This document shows, in pieces, positions 48,401 through 56,356 of a stretch of DNA of 57,362 bases (the stretch's first letter is position 1; each line of letters opens with the position of its first letter). The notes beneath the pieces were generated by a model that was not told the origin of the DNA, made no database searches, and saw only the letters and a program-made list of their open reading frames with translations. The stretch is from positions 1 through 57,362 of the forward strand of contig CAJUFR010000013.1 of the NCBI GenBank assembly GCA_910585525.1, written 5' to 3'. The position numbers and the translations under genes are program-made. Source of the DNA: an uncultured Angelakisella sp. Its GTDB lineage: Bacteria; Bacillota; Clostridia; Oscillospirales; Ruminococcaceae.

Positions 48401-48997
48401 CCCCTCCAGCACCTGGGCCATCCAGTTTTCATAGAAGGGGTGGTTGCGCAGGAAATCGTACAGCTTCAGGATGTTCCGCTCCAGCCCCCGGTCGCTGCGG
48501 GCGGTGGAAATCAGTTCCACCAGGTCGAAGAAGCTGTCCTCCCCCGCCACATACTCCTCCTCGATCAACTCCTGGACGGCGCGCATCCGCAGCAGGTCCA
48601 GTTCCCGCTCCTCGGCGATGCGGAATTCCGCCGGGATGCCCAGCAGCTGGAAGTATCCCCGGATCAGGGAGACGCAGAAGGAGTGGATGGTGCTGATCTG
48701 GGCCGATTCCAGCAGCAGCTGCTGCCGGGCCAGGCGGCTGTTCCCCGGGTCCTCCCGGGCCATCTCCCACAGACGGCGGGCGATGCGCTGCTTCATCTCC
48801 CGGGCGGCGGCGTTGGAGAAGGTGACCACCAGCAGCCGGTCGGCGTCCACCGGGTCCTCTTCCCGGGTGATCAGTTCCACCACCCGCTCCACCAGCACGG
48901 CGGTCTTGCCGCTGCCGGCGGCGGCGGATACCAGGATGCTGCCGCCATGGCCCCAGATGGCCTGACGCTGCTCCTCTGTCCAGTTGGCGCGGCTCAT
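45470..48997 (-). CDS. addA: ATP-dependent helicase/nuclease AddA
   Basis: AddA is the UvrD-type helicase and nuclease subunit of AddAB, which processes double-strand ends for RecA (the RecBCD counterpart). The 1175-residue protein has Walker A SAAAGSGKTAV (24-34), DEYQDTN (Walker B), later helicase motifs (ANFRTRRE; SIHKSKGLEF; LYVAMTRARERLY) and a C-terminal RecB-type nuclease with DYKTDR near 1120. Its start overlaps the addB stop by four bases (ATGA), with GGAAGGAGG upstream. The adjacent order addB-addA is standard. Confidence 0.96.
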   Translation of the reverse strand: MSRANWTEEQRQAIWGHGGSILVSAAAGSGKTAVLVERVVELITREEDPVDADRLLVVTFSNAAAREMKQRIARRLWEMAREDPGNSRLARQQLLLESAQISTIHSFCVSLIRGYFQLLGIPAEFRIAEERELDLLRMRAVQELIEEEYVAGEDSFFDLVELISTARSDRGLERNILKLYDFLRNHPFYENWMAQVLEGYDASRELSGTPWAAILLDYAADALDHCLSLNRAALELMAGDEEMSAAYQRPFQEDAIALESCRRLVKEKNWDACCREIAGFSFVTLGRLTKKYPFPERKEKVKRLRDEVKEIVKEKLQKRCFFMDSAQYKADMEQQRPVIQKLFQLAARFGRRLDEVKLERSLLDFGDLEHYALALLYQEDGKGGHALSPVAREVAERYDEILVDEYQDTNAAQEMIFGAVSRGKKNLFMVGDVKQSIYRFRQARPEIFLDKKERFAPYDGVTFPAKIALSANFRTRRETTGLINDLFAAAMCPAVGEMEYGEEDRLIPRADYSGDASCPVVLALVDPAEGEKETAEAEYIAREIETLLARGTMVEVKGNRRPMAPGDICILLRSPKNKAERYSRALEKRKIRFWAERQGGFLDAKEIAPVVALLKLIGNPLLDLELAQVLLSPLYRYTPDQVARLRAESKADSLYSIMTRSMTEENGDFRRFWEDYHRLRQLAATLSPQELLMELYAATGLMDKVRVMPQGETRVANLRLLLDYAAAFQQRGGDFGDFVDYLTALAEYDCDLRSATATAGDAVSIMSIHKSKGLEFLVVFLADTAGRMNLQDLGNEVLLDPELGAACVLRDNRRMREHDTIARTAMGEKNRKALLSEELRLLYVAMTRARERLYLVATDPGLGRLAAAASRPFRGGRLSPWAMRCGQCLYDWLAGVLVHHPGFDTALLEDAWGLEQMKGCQGVLEVRHILGRAGEEDTSSQETASTRIDQDALERMRTAAAFRYPFAGDVVTPSKLSVSELVREIGREEERYFFTRRPKTMTRQAMTPTERGIAAHKFMQFADLEAAFRSPEEEITRLRDRGFITTEEAEQMDRGMIERFFASAIGKRVMGAERVYREIRFLKEFSRAELELAAPGLGIQGDTVIQGIADCVILEDGQGTIIDYKTDRAGSMEELARRYGEQLELYRAILEEYLGVPIREKVLYSFALGKEIRVG

Positions 48998-51900
48998 CCT
49001 TCTTCCTCCTTCCCTTTTTTCCCGGTCCCCACATCCCGGAACAGCGGCCCCCCGGCGTTGTTGCAGAGGGGTCCGAAACCGCAGTAGGAACAGGGATCCT
49101 TTACCCTGCCCCCCCGGGCCGGCAACGGGGCGATCTTTCCCTTGGTCAGTTCCTCCGCCATCTCCCGGATGTTCTGGTACACCACCTCCCGCAGCCGCAG
49201 GAAGTCCTCGCCGCTCTGGACCATGGAACCGGCGGTGAAGGTCTCGTCCTTTTTCTTTTTGGCGGGGATGTATTTCCCCTCCAGTTCACGCTCCATGGCC
49301 CGGAGCACCCGGTCCTCGTCCAGGACGATGCCGCTCATCCGCAGCCCCTTGGAGACCTCCCGCCGCACCTCCTCTTCCCCGGCCTCGGGGGAGGTCTTGG
49401 CGGCGGAGACGTTGCCAGGCATGTACAGGATGCCAGCAGGCTCCACCTCCCCGAAGGGTCCGGCGGGGTCGTCGCAGAGGGCGAAAAGATAGATCAGCAT
49501 CTGCATGTTGAGGCCGAAGAACACCTCCTCCAGGTGGAATTCCTTGTTGCCGGTCTTGTAGTCCACCACCCGGGCGTAGCTGCCGGAGGGGTCCTGGAAG
49601 GTGTCCACCCGGTCGATCTTGCCGCTGAGCACTACCGGGGAGCCGTCCCCGGTGCGGATGGGCAGGGGGTGGACGGTACCGTTCTCCCCCACCGGCACCT
49701 CCATCCCCACCGCCCGGAAGGCGCTTTGGCCGAAGTCCGCCCCCATATGCCGGGCCAACAGGAACAGCACCGACACCAGCCGCTCGAACTGGTACCGCAG
49801 CCGGGCGGAAAGCTGTTCCACATCCACCGCCACCAGTTCCAGATGTTGGGCCAGCAGCGTCCGCACCTTGTCCCGCAGTTCCTCGTCGGTGAGCCGGGCG
49901 ATGCCCTCTCCCCCCACCTCCCGGAACAGCATCTCCAGCACATAATGGACGGCGGTGCCGGATTCCAGGGGGGAATACTCCGCTTTCTTCCGAGGGGAGA
50001 GCCGCAGCAGGTAGTCGCTGAAAAAGGCGTAGGGGCACTGGTAGTAGGTCTCGATCTTGGTGGGGGAAAGGGCGATACGGGAGCCCAGCAGCCGTTTGGC
50101 CGTCTCCGGGGCGATGTTCCCCATGGGCAGGTCCTCCGCCAGTTCCGCCAGGGAGCGGAGGAATCGTTCCTCCCCCAGTTCCGCCAGCAGTTCCCCCACC
50201 GTGGCGGCGATTGGGTCCCGTTCCGCCGCCAGTGCGGCGTAGGCGGCGCGGGCGGTGGAGACATTGGTGATGAAGAGGTCCGGCGGCAGTTCCCCCATGG
50301 TGTGGAGACAGCCGGGGAACCTTTCCGCCAGCTGGCTGAACATCAGCCCCGGCTCCATGGCGTTCCCGGTGAGGTCCATTTTGGCGCAGCTGACATACAG
50401 CCGCTCCCGGGGGGCGCAGAGGGCGGAGTAGAGATAGAACCGCTCCAGAAGCGCCCGCTCCATGTCGGGGCTGGTGATCTCCACCCCCTGGCGGATCAGG
50501 GCCTCCCGCTCCCGGTCGGTAAAGACGCCGTAGGGCTTGGCCCGGGCGGGGAACACCCCCTCGTTGAGCCCCACCACGAACACCCCCCGGGGGGAGCCAA
50601 GCCGCACCATGTTGGCGGAGCCCGCCTGGACCTGGTCGTTGGTCACCGGGATGCTCCCCAGCTGGGCGCAGCCCATGGCCATGGTAAACAGTTCGGAAAA
50701 CTCCCGCACCGTGTACCGGGAGCCGGTGAGGTGGTCGGCGAAAAGGTCCAGCACATCCACCATGTAGTTCCAAAGGCGGTCGTTCTCCCGCCCCCGCTCC
50801 AGGCCATGGGCCTTGTCCTGCTGGAAGTAGGACTTTAGGTTGTCCAGCGCCCCGACCTCCTGGAAAAAGCCGTAAAGCCCCTGGGAAAAACTCTCCCCGT
50901 CCCCGTTTTTCAGCGTCTCCCGCAGCCGCTCCAGCGGCTCCATCACAAGGCGGCGGGCCGCCTCGATCTCCTCCAGGGCCTGGGCGTAGACCTCCTTTGG
51001 CTCCTCCCGCAGCCCCTTGGGGTTGTTGCGGAAGGGCCGCAGCCAGCCATCCCCCTTTACCGACCAGATGTAGACATAGTTTTCCAGGGCGGCGGCCTGC
51101 TCCACCGGCAGGGCCAGCCCCGGGGAACGGGCCAGCTTCAGGATCGCCTCGGTCTTGTAGCTGCCCCGCACCGCGTCCAGGGCGGCGCAGGCCAGGGACA
51201 CGATGGGCCGGGACAGAGCCTGGTCCTTCCGGTCCATGAACACCGGCAGCCCGTAGGCGGAAAAGATGCTGCGGATGGCGGCCTGGTAGTCCTCCAGGTC
51301 CCGGCAGACCAGGGCCATATCCCGGTACCGCCAGCCCTCCTCCCGCACCAGCCGGGCCATCTGGGCGGCGGCGAACCGTATCTCCTCGAACCGGTCCCGG
51401 GCGGTGAGGAGAAACAGTCCCTCCCCGTTGGGACGCTCCTCCGGCTCCTCCCCCCGGGCCAGCCCCTCCACCGCCAGCAGGGCGGGACAGGAGGTCCGGT
51501 AGTTCTCGGTCAGCCGCACCGGGGCCGCCACCTTGACAAAGTGCTCCCGGGCGTAGTTCACCAGCCGCTGGGCGGTCTTTTTCTGGTCGGTGAAGATGTC
51601 CACCCCGTCATCCAGGGCAAGGCCGCCGGCGGTGAGGGAGAGACACACCTCCTCCCCCTGCTCCATCATGGCGTGGAGCAGCTGCCGCTGGGGGGGGCTG
51701 AAAAAGCTGAACCCGTCGATATAGACCCAGGCACCCTCAAAGTACCGGTGCTCCTCCGCCAGCTTGGCGGCCTTGGCGATGTCGTCCAGGGGGTCGCTGT
51801 ACCCCCGGTCCACCAGCGCCTGGTAGGCCCCGTAGATACCGGCGATATCCCGGAGTTTGGCCGCCAGCCGGGGGTCCTGTTCCTGGTCACGCAGCACCTC

Positions 51901-52308
51901 CAGGTCCTGGGGGTAGGTGCCGCTCTGCTTCAGTTCCTCCACCGTCTCCAGCATGGTGCTGAGGAAGGAGGTCCGCCCCCGCTGCCGCTGGTAGACCTTT
52001 AAGGTATCCTTCATCTCCTCCACCGCCAGCTTCATCAGCACCAGCTTGGCGGTGTCGGTAAGGCGCTTCCGGGCAAGGCCCCCCCAGGCCCGGAAGATGT
52101 TCTCCGACAGGCGGGAGAAGCTGAGCACCGAGACCGAGAGCGCGTCCTCCCCCTTTAGGGTGGTGTAGACCCGTTTTTCTGCCTGGAAGGAAAACTGCTC
52201 CGGCACCAGCAGGATGGTCCGGCGGCGCTGCCGGGCGGACTCCATGGCCCGGGAAAAGACCTGGGTGGTCTTGCCGGTGCCGGTGCGGCCCAGGATGAGA
52301 CGGAGCAT
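48994..52308 (-). CDS. addB: ATP-dependent nuclease AddB
   Basis: AddB is the Chi-recognising, nuclease-bearing partner of AddA. The 1104-residue protein starts MLRLILGRTGTGKTT with an intact Walker A (7-15), has degenerate helicase domains, and carries a C-terminal nuclease (VVDYKTGNKEF near 917). The four-Cys Fe-S staple is present: one Cys in YYQCPYAFF near 756 and three in PCSYCGFGPLCNN near 1072. I start at ATG 52308 (GAGGGG upstream) and not at 52350, because family members begin at this sequence. A TAGAAT box lies upstream (about 52364-52369) but its -35 is weak, so the promoter is uncertain. Confidence 0.95.
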   Translation of the reverse strand: MLRLILGRTGTGKTTQVFSRAMESARQRRRTILLVPEQFSFQAEKRVYTTLKGEDALSVSVLSFSRLSENIFRAWGGLARKRLTDTAKLVLMKLAVEEMKDTLKVYQRQRGRTSFLSTMLETVEELKQSGTYPQDLEVLRDQEQDPRLAAKLRDIAGIYGAYQALVDRGYSDPLDDIAKAAKLAEEHRYFEGAWVYIDGFSFFSPPQRQLLHAMMEQGEEVCLSLTAGGLALDDGVDIFTDQKKTAQRLVNYAREHFVKVAAPVRLTENYRTSCPALLAVEGLARGEEPEERPNGEGLFLLTARDRFEEIRFAAAQMARLVREEGWRYRDMALVCRDLEDYQAAIRSIFSAYGLPVFMDRKDQALSRPIVSLACAALDAVRGSYKTEAILKLARSPGLALPVEQAAALENYVYIWSVKGDGWLRPFRNNPKGLREEPKEVYAQALEEIEAARRLVMEPLERLRETLKNGDGESFSQGLYGFFQEVGALDNLKSYFQQDKAHGLERGRENDRLWNYMVDVLDLFADHLTGSRYTVREFSELFTMAMGCAQLGSIPVTNDQVQAGSANMVRLGSPRGVFVVGLNEGVFPARAKPYGVFTDREREALIRQGVEITSPDMERALLERFYLYSALCAPRERLYVSCAKMDLTGNAMEPGLMFSQLAERFPGCLHTMGELPPDLFITNVSTARAAYAALAAERDPIAATVGELLAELGEERFLRSLAELAEDLPMGNIAPETAKRLLGSRIALSPTKIETYYQCPYAFFSDYLLRLSPRKKAEYSPLESGTAVHYVLEMLFREVGGEGIARLTDEELRDKVRTLLAQHLELVAVDVEQLSARLRYQFERLVSVLFLLARHMGADFGQSAFRAVGMEVPVGENGTVHPLPIRTGDGSPVVLSGKIDRVDTFQDPSGSYARVVDYKTGNKEFHLEEVFFGLNMQMLIYLFALCDDPAGPFGEVEPAGILYMPGNVSAAKTSPEAGEEEVRREVSKGLRMSGIVLDEDRVLRAMERELEGKYIPAKKKKDETFTAGSMVQSGEDFLRLREVVYQNIREMAEELTKGKIAPLPARGGRVKDPCSYCGFGPLCNNAGGPLFRDVGTGKKGKEEEG

Positions 52309-52389
52309 AGCGGTCCCCTCTTTTCTGCGAAATTTTTTCTCTGTGTCCAAAAAACGACAGCTTTATTCTACCACATCTGCGAGAATAGG

Positions 52390-52415
52390 AAAAGGGCCCC
52401 CGAAAACCGGGGGCC
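52390..52415 (-). terminator. Terminator after the lipoprotein gene
   Basis: GGCCCCCG (52395-52402) pairs with CGGGGGCC (52408-52415) around five bases. On the minus strand it is followed by CUUUUCC. It closes the oxidoreductase-lipoprotein operon. Confidence 0.85.
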
Positions 52416-52428
52416 GGGCGCAAGTTTT

Positions 52429-53763
52429 TTAGGAGGGCCAGCAGGCTACCTGAAGCCGCCGGGAGCCGTCGGGATGCTGCCGGAGGATCCGGCCGCCGTC
52501 GGGGCGCACCGAGAGGATGCCGCTTACCGAGCCGTCCGGCAGCTGTGTCGTGGTATCGGAGGCGGTATCGTAGACCCAGTCGGTCTCGGTCCCTTCTACA
52601 AAGGTGGTGTAATAATACCTTAACGAGCCCTCTATCTCAGCGACCCACAGGTCATTCACCTGGACGATCCGCTCCAGGTCATGTTGGAACAGTTCCCCGG
52701 TGTCCCGGTGGTAGGCGTACAAAACGTCGTTCTCCCAGCCATGGGTGCTCTGGAAGGTCAGGTACCAGCCGCTTTCCATAAAATGGATAGGCGCGCTTCC
52801 CCGCCACACTTCCCGCAGTTCCAGCATCCCCGGGTCGATGGTGTAGACAATATCCGGGTCATTCCCATACAAAGAGGGGTGCTCTATTGCGATCAATGCC
52901 CCGTTCTTTACCAACAGATGCGTGAATTTCCTTCCATCAAACAACTCCACCGCGCCGTTTTTATCCGCCCGCCAAATGGTCCCGCCGTGGATACTCTCTT
53001 CCTCGGTCCGGCGGGTCATATAGTAGAAACTGCCGTCCATCACGCCGCAGTGGTCAATACTTGCCCCATAATAGACAAAGAACTTGCCATGTTCCTCCTC
53101 TAGGGCGCTCATATCATCCAGCACCCGCCCGGTATCGGCGGCAAAATCGTAAAGGATGATATGGGAACGGCAGTTGAAGATAGCGGTCTCCCCATCCAAC
53201 CAGTGGACCTGGGGCACTCCACCGTCGTACAGTATGCGGTACCCTGTCGTTCGGGTCTTATCAACGGTGTCATACTGCCGGACGACCTGTCCCTGGTGGT
53301 CAAAAAGGGTCACACCGGACAGTTGGACACCGCCGTCCTCGGTGAAGTAGGCCACCCCGAGGCGGGAGGGATCAGCTGCGACTGCCAGCAGATACTTGTC
53401 GCCCCAAATGAACTGATAGCAGGTATCGGCGGCAAGATGCTCTTCCGGGATGGTCACCGTCTCCAGCAGTTCATTTTCCGGGGAAAGGGTGTGGAGCCGG
53501 TTCTGCTCCTGGAAGGTAAGGGTACCATCCCGGTCCCAACGGTACCGGGCCGGATCATATTCTCCCTCTGTTTCGGAGGCGAAGGCATAGGTGGTGTAGT
53601 CGTAGTAGGTATCTTCCAGCGCCTCCGGCCCCGGGCCGGAAAGTTCCCCTCCCCCCTGGGGCACCGGGGCGGAGGCGGGCGAGGAAGAGGCTGGTCCCCC
53701 GCACCCCGCCAGCATCATCAGCGCCAGCAGCAGGGCGGCGGCTTTTTTCATTAGTTTGTCCAT
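52429..53763 (-). CDS. Putative lipoprotein, beta-rich (propeller-like)
   Basis: This 444-residue exported lipoprotein has a signal peptide (basic KLMKK, hydrophobic AAALLLALMM) ending in the lipobox LAGC with Cys21. A Ser/Pro/Gly-rich linker follows, then about 380 residues of alternating beta strands with repeated Trp/Tyr/Asp-Gly turns, such as FFVYYGASIDHCG and GSFYYMTRRTEEES. This looks like a beta-propeller or DUF5050-like fold; the family is not certain. It starts four bases after the oxidoreductase gamma-subunit stop with no good ribosome binding site, so coupling to that operon is likely. A metabolic link is not evident. Composition is slightly more AT-rich than its neighbours. Confidence 0.8.
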   Translation of the reverse strand: MDKLMKKAAALLLALMMLAGCGGPASSSPASAPVPQGGGELSGPGPEALEDTYYDYTTYAFASETEGEYDPARYRWDRDGTLTFQEQNRLHTLSPENELLETVTIPEEHLAADTCYQFIWGDKYLLAVAADPSRLGVAYFTEDGGVQLSGVTLFDHQGQVVRQYDTVDKTRTTGYRILYDGGVPQVHWLDGETAIFNCRSHIILYDFAADTGRVLDDMSALEEEHGKFFVYYGASIDHCGVMDGSFYYMTRRTEEESIHGGTIWRADKNGAVELFDGRKFTHLLVKNGALIAIEHPSLYGNDPDIVYTIDPGMLELREVWRGSAPIHFMESGWYLTFQSTHGWENDVLYAYHRDTGELFQHDLERIVQVNDLWVAEIEGSLRYYYTTFVEGTETDWVYDTASDTTTQLPDGSVSGILSVRPDGGRILRQHPDGSRRLQVACWPS

Positions 53764-53767
53764 GGTG

Positions 53768-54307
53768 TTACTTCGCTGTCTCGATGCCCAGGCGGATGGC
53801 CTTCATGTTCAGTTCCACCAGCTCCTGCTTGCTGGGGGGTACCACCTTCTGGATGGCCGCCTCCAGCGACTCCAGGGTGGCGAAGCCGGTGGCCTTCCAC
53901 AGCGCCCCCAGCATGATGAGATTAGCCAGCTTGCCGATGCCGTTCTCCTGGGCCAGCCTGGTGGCCGGGATGTAGAGGGCGGTGATGTCGCTCCGGTCCG
54001 TTTTCCGGTCCACCAGGGCGCTGTCGATGACCGCCACCCCGCCGGGGGCGACGGTGCCGATGAATTTATCATAGGAGGGGTTGTTCATCACCACCAGGGC
54101 GTCCGGCTCCAGCACCAGGGGGGAGCCGATGGGCCGCCCGGCGAGGCAGACGCTACAGTTGGCGGTGCCGCCCCGCATCTCGGGGCCGTAGCTGGGCAGC
54201 CAGGAGACCTCACGGCCCTCCATCATCCCGGCGTAGGCGGTCACCTTCCCCGCAAAGAGGATGCCCTGGCCGCCGAACCCCGCAAAGACTAGGTTCCAGT
54301 CCTTCAT
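53768..54307 (-). CDS. 2-oxoacid:ferredoxin oxidoreductase gamma subunit
   Basis: This is the 179-residue gamma subunit of a four-subunit 2-oxoacid:ferredoxin oxidoreductase. The N-terminal FAGFGGQGILFAGKV is the family signature, and SYGPEMRGGTANC and NLIMLGAL also match. It binds the cofactor/CoA side of the complex in the cytoplasm. It starts one base after the beta-subunit stop, with GAAGGGGG upstream. Together with the alpha, beta and ferredoxin-like subunits it would oxidise a 2-oxoacid (2-oxoglutarate, a branched-chain 2-oxoacid or pyruvate) to the acyl-CoA. Confidence 0.93.
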   Translation of the reverse strand: MKDWNLVFAGFGGQGILFAGKVTAYAGMMEGREVSWLPSYGPEMRGGTANCSVCLAGRPIGSPLVLEPDALVVMNNPSYDKFIGTVAPGGVAVIDSALVDRKTDRSDITALYIPATRLAQENGIGKLANLIMLGALWKATGFATLESLEAAIQKVVPPSKQELVELNMKAIRLGIETAK

Positions 54308-54308
54308 C

Positions 54309-55067
54309 TCAAAATACCCCCTTCTCGTTGCCGGTGCGGTCCTGGTAGACCCCCAGGGGATAGTACGGCATCATATTGTTCCGCAGCCACTCCAGCGCCT
54401 CCTCCGGGGTCAGCCCCCAGTTGGTGGGACAGGTGGAGAGGACCTCCACGATGGAGAAGCCCTTTTTGGCGATCTGGGTCTCAAAAGCCTTTTTGATGGC
54501 CGCCTTGGCCTTGCGGATATTGGGCACCGTGTCCACCGACACCCGCTCGGCGTAGGCCACGCCGGAAAGGGTGGCCAGCATCTCGCAGACACGCACCGGG
54601 AACCCGGCGGTGGTGACGTCCCGGCCGTAGGGGGTGGTCTGGGTCACCTGCCCCGGCAGGGTGGTGGGGGCCATCTGCCCCCCGGTCATGCCATAGATGG
54701 CGTTGTTGACAAAGATGATGGTGATGTTCTCCCCCCGGGTGGCGGCGTGGACCGTCTCGGCGGTGCCGATGGCGGCCAGGTCCCCGTCCCCCTGGTAGGT
54801 GAAGATGACCCCGTCGGGCAGGGCCCTTTTCAGGCCGGTGGCGATGGCCGGGGCCCGGCCGTGGGGGGCCTCCACCATGTCACAGGCAAAGTAGTCGTAG
54901 GCCATCACCGAGCAGCCCACCGGGGCGACGCCCACTGTCTTGCCGCCCACGGCCAGTTCCTCCAGGCTCTCCGCCACCAGCTTGTGGATGATGCCGTGGG
55001 TGCAGCCCGGGCAGTAATGCAGCGGGGCGTCGGTGAGCATCTTGGATTTTTGATACACGATCGCCAT
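54309..55067 (-). CDS. 2-oxoacid:ferredoxin oxidoreductase beta subunit (TPP-binding)
   Basis: The 252-residue beta subunit carries thiamine pyrophosphate. CPGCTHGIIHKLVAESL (19-35) and the TPP motif GDGDLAAIGTAETVHAATRG followed by FVNNAIYGMTGGQ are complete. The form without extra Fe-S ligands and with a separate small ferredoxin subunit is typical of KorB/VorA-type enzymes. It starts one base from the alpha-subunit stop, giving tight coupling. The substrate is not certain from sequence. Confidence 0.94.
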   Translation of the reverse strand: MAIVYQKSKMLTDAPLHYCPGCTHGIIHKLVAESLEELAVGGKTVGVAPVGCSVMAYDYFACDMVEAPHGRAPAIATGLKRALPDGVIFTYQGDGDLAAIGTAETVHAATRGENITIIFVNNAIYGMTGGQMAPTTLPGQVTQTTPYGRDVTTAGFPVRVCEMLATLSGVAYAERVSVDTVPNIRKAKAAIKKAFETQIAKKGFSIVEVLSTCPTNWGLTPEEALEWLRNNMMPYYPLGVYQDRTGNEKGVF

Positions 55068-56128
55068 TATCGGTCACCTCCAGCCATTTTCCTTACCGCT
55101 TCCACCACTTCCGAGGGCTTGGGGATCACGCCGCCGGTCCGGCCGAAGAAGCCCACCGGCGCCTTGCCCTCCACCGCCAGGCGGACGTCGTCCACCATCT
55201 GGCCCATGCTCATCTCCACGCTGAGGAAGCCCTTGACATGGGGGATGTGGGCCCGGATGGCGTCCTTGGGGAAGGGCCATAGGGTGACGGGGCGCAGCAG
55301 GCCGGCCTTGATCCCCTGCTCCCGCAGGGTGTCCACCGCCGACTGGCTCACCCGGGAGGTGGCCCCGAAGGCGACAATGATGTAGTCGGCGTCGTCACAA
55401 AGGTACTGCTGGCACCGCTGTTCGTTGGCCTCCACCTGGGCGTAGCGGGCGAACCGCTCCACCACGGTGCGCTCCAGCTGGTCCGCCTTTAAGTAAAGGG
55501 AGTTGATGATGTTATGAGGGCGCTTATTCTGGTGGCCGCAGGCGGCCCAAGGCTTTTCAGCGGTCTTTTCCACCGGGTCGGGGAAGGAGACCGGCTCCAT
55601 CATCTGGCCCAGCAGCCCGTCGGAGAGGAGCAGCGACGGCATCCGGTACTTTTCCGCCAGGTCGTAGGCCAGGAACACCAGGTCCACCACCTCCTGGACG
55701 TTGCTGGGTGCGAACACCAGCACATGGAAGTCCCCGTGGCCCAGCGCCCGGGTGGCCTGCCAGTAGTCGGACTGGGCGGGCTGGATGCCCCCCAGGCCGG
55801 GGCCGCCCCGCTCCACGTTGACGATCAGGCAGGGCAGGTCGCTGCCCGCTATGTAGGAGATGCCCTCGGTCTTGAGGGAGATGCCCGGGGAGGAGGAGGA
55901 GGTCATGGCCCGCACCCCGGCGGAGGCGGCCCCCAGCACCATGTTGATGGCGGCGATCTCCGACTCCGCCTGGAGGTAGGTGCCGCCGATCTTGGGCATC
56001 TTTTTGGACATATAGGCCGCGACCTCGGTCTGGGGGGTGATGGGATAGCCGAAGAAGTGGCGGCAGCCGGCGCGGATGGCCGCTTCCGCCATCGCCTCGT
56101 TCCCCTTCATCAAAACACGTTCCGACAT
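55067..56128 (-). CDS. vorB: 2-oxoacid:ferredoxin oxidoreductase alpha subunit (VorB/KorA type)
   Basis: The 353-residue alpha subunit begins MSERVLMKGNEAMAEAAIRA and has FFGYPITPQTEVAAYMS, ESEIAAINMVLGAASAGVRA, TSSSSPGISLKTEGISY and GGPGLGG, all characteristic of the VorB/KorA branch. It binds the 2-oxoacid and, with beta, forms the active site. I start at ATG 56128 (AAAGGTG eight bases upstream), not at the GTG at 56137. It follows the small ferredoxin gene by 15 bases. The VorB label reflects family resemblance and does not establish a branched-chain substrate. Confidence 0.9.
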   Translation of the reverse strand: MSERVLMKGNEAMAEAAIRAGCRHFFGYPITPQTEVAAYMSKKMPKIGGTYLQAESEIAAINMVLGAASAGVRAMTSSSSPGISLKTEGISYIAGSDLPCLIVNVERGGPGLGGIQPAQSDYWQATRALGHGDFHVLVFAPSNVQEVVDLVFLAYDLAEKYRMPSLLLSDGLLGQMMEPVSFPDPVEKTAEKPWAACGHQNKRPHNIINSLYLKADQLERTVVERFARYAQVEANEQRCQQYLCDDADYIIVAFGATSRVSQSAVDTLREQGIKAGLLRPVTLWPFPKDAIRAHIPHVKGFLSVEMSMGQMVDDVRLAVEGKAPVGFFGRTGGVIPKPSEVVEAVRKMAGGDR

Positions 56129-56143
56129 GACTTTCACACCTTT

Positions 56144-56350
56144 CTACTTTTCCACCGTAATGGCGCTGTCGGGGCAGATGATGCCGCACATGGCGCAGCC
56201 GATGCAGCTGGCCTCATCGGTCATCTCCGCCGGGTTGTAGCCCTTGTCGTTCATCCGGCCCGGGGCCAGGCGAAGCAGCTTTTTGGGACAGACGCCGACG
56301 CAAAGGCCGCACCCTTTACAGGTCTTCTCGTCAATGATCGCTCTTGCCAT
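56144..56350 (-). CDS. Ferredoxin-like delta subunit, 2x[4Fe-4S]
   Basis: This 68-residue protein has two CxxCxxCxxxC motifs (CKGCGLCVGVCP at about 11-22 and CIGCAMCGIICP at about 49-60), so it holds two [4Fe-4S] clusters. It is the electron-transfer subunit of the oxidoreductase encoded directly downstream and passes electrons to free ferredoxin. It starts six bases after the P-loop ATPase stop. Length and position match KorD/VorD-type subunits. Confidence 0.95.
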   Translation of the reverse strand: MARAIIDEKTCKGCGLCVGVCPKKLLRLAPGRMNDKGYNPAEMTDEASCIGCAMCGIICPDSAITVEK

Positions 56351-56356
56351 CTCTCG

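Noticed and set aside
52364..52386. TAGAAT box upstream of addB as a firm promoter
   Set aside because: A -10-like element is present but no acceptable -35 at 16-18 bases; left unannotated.
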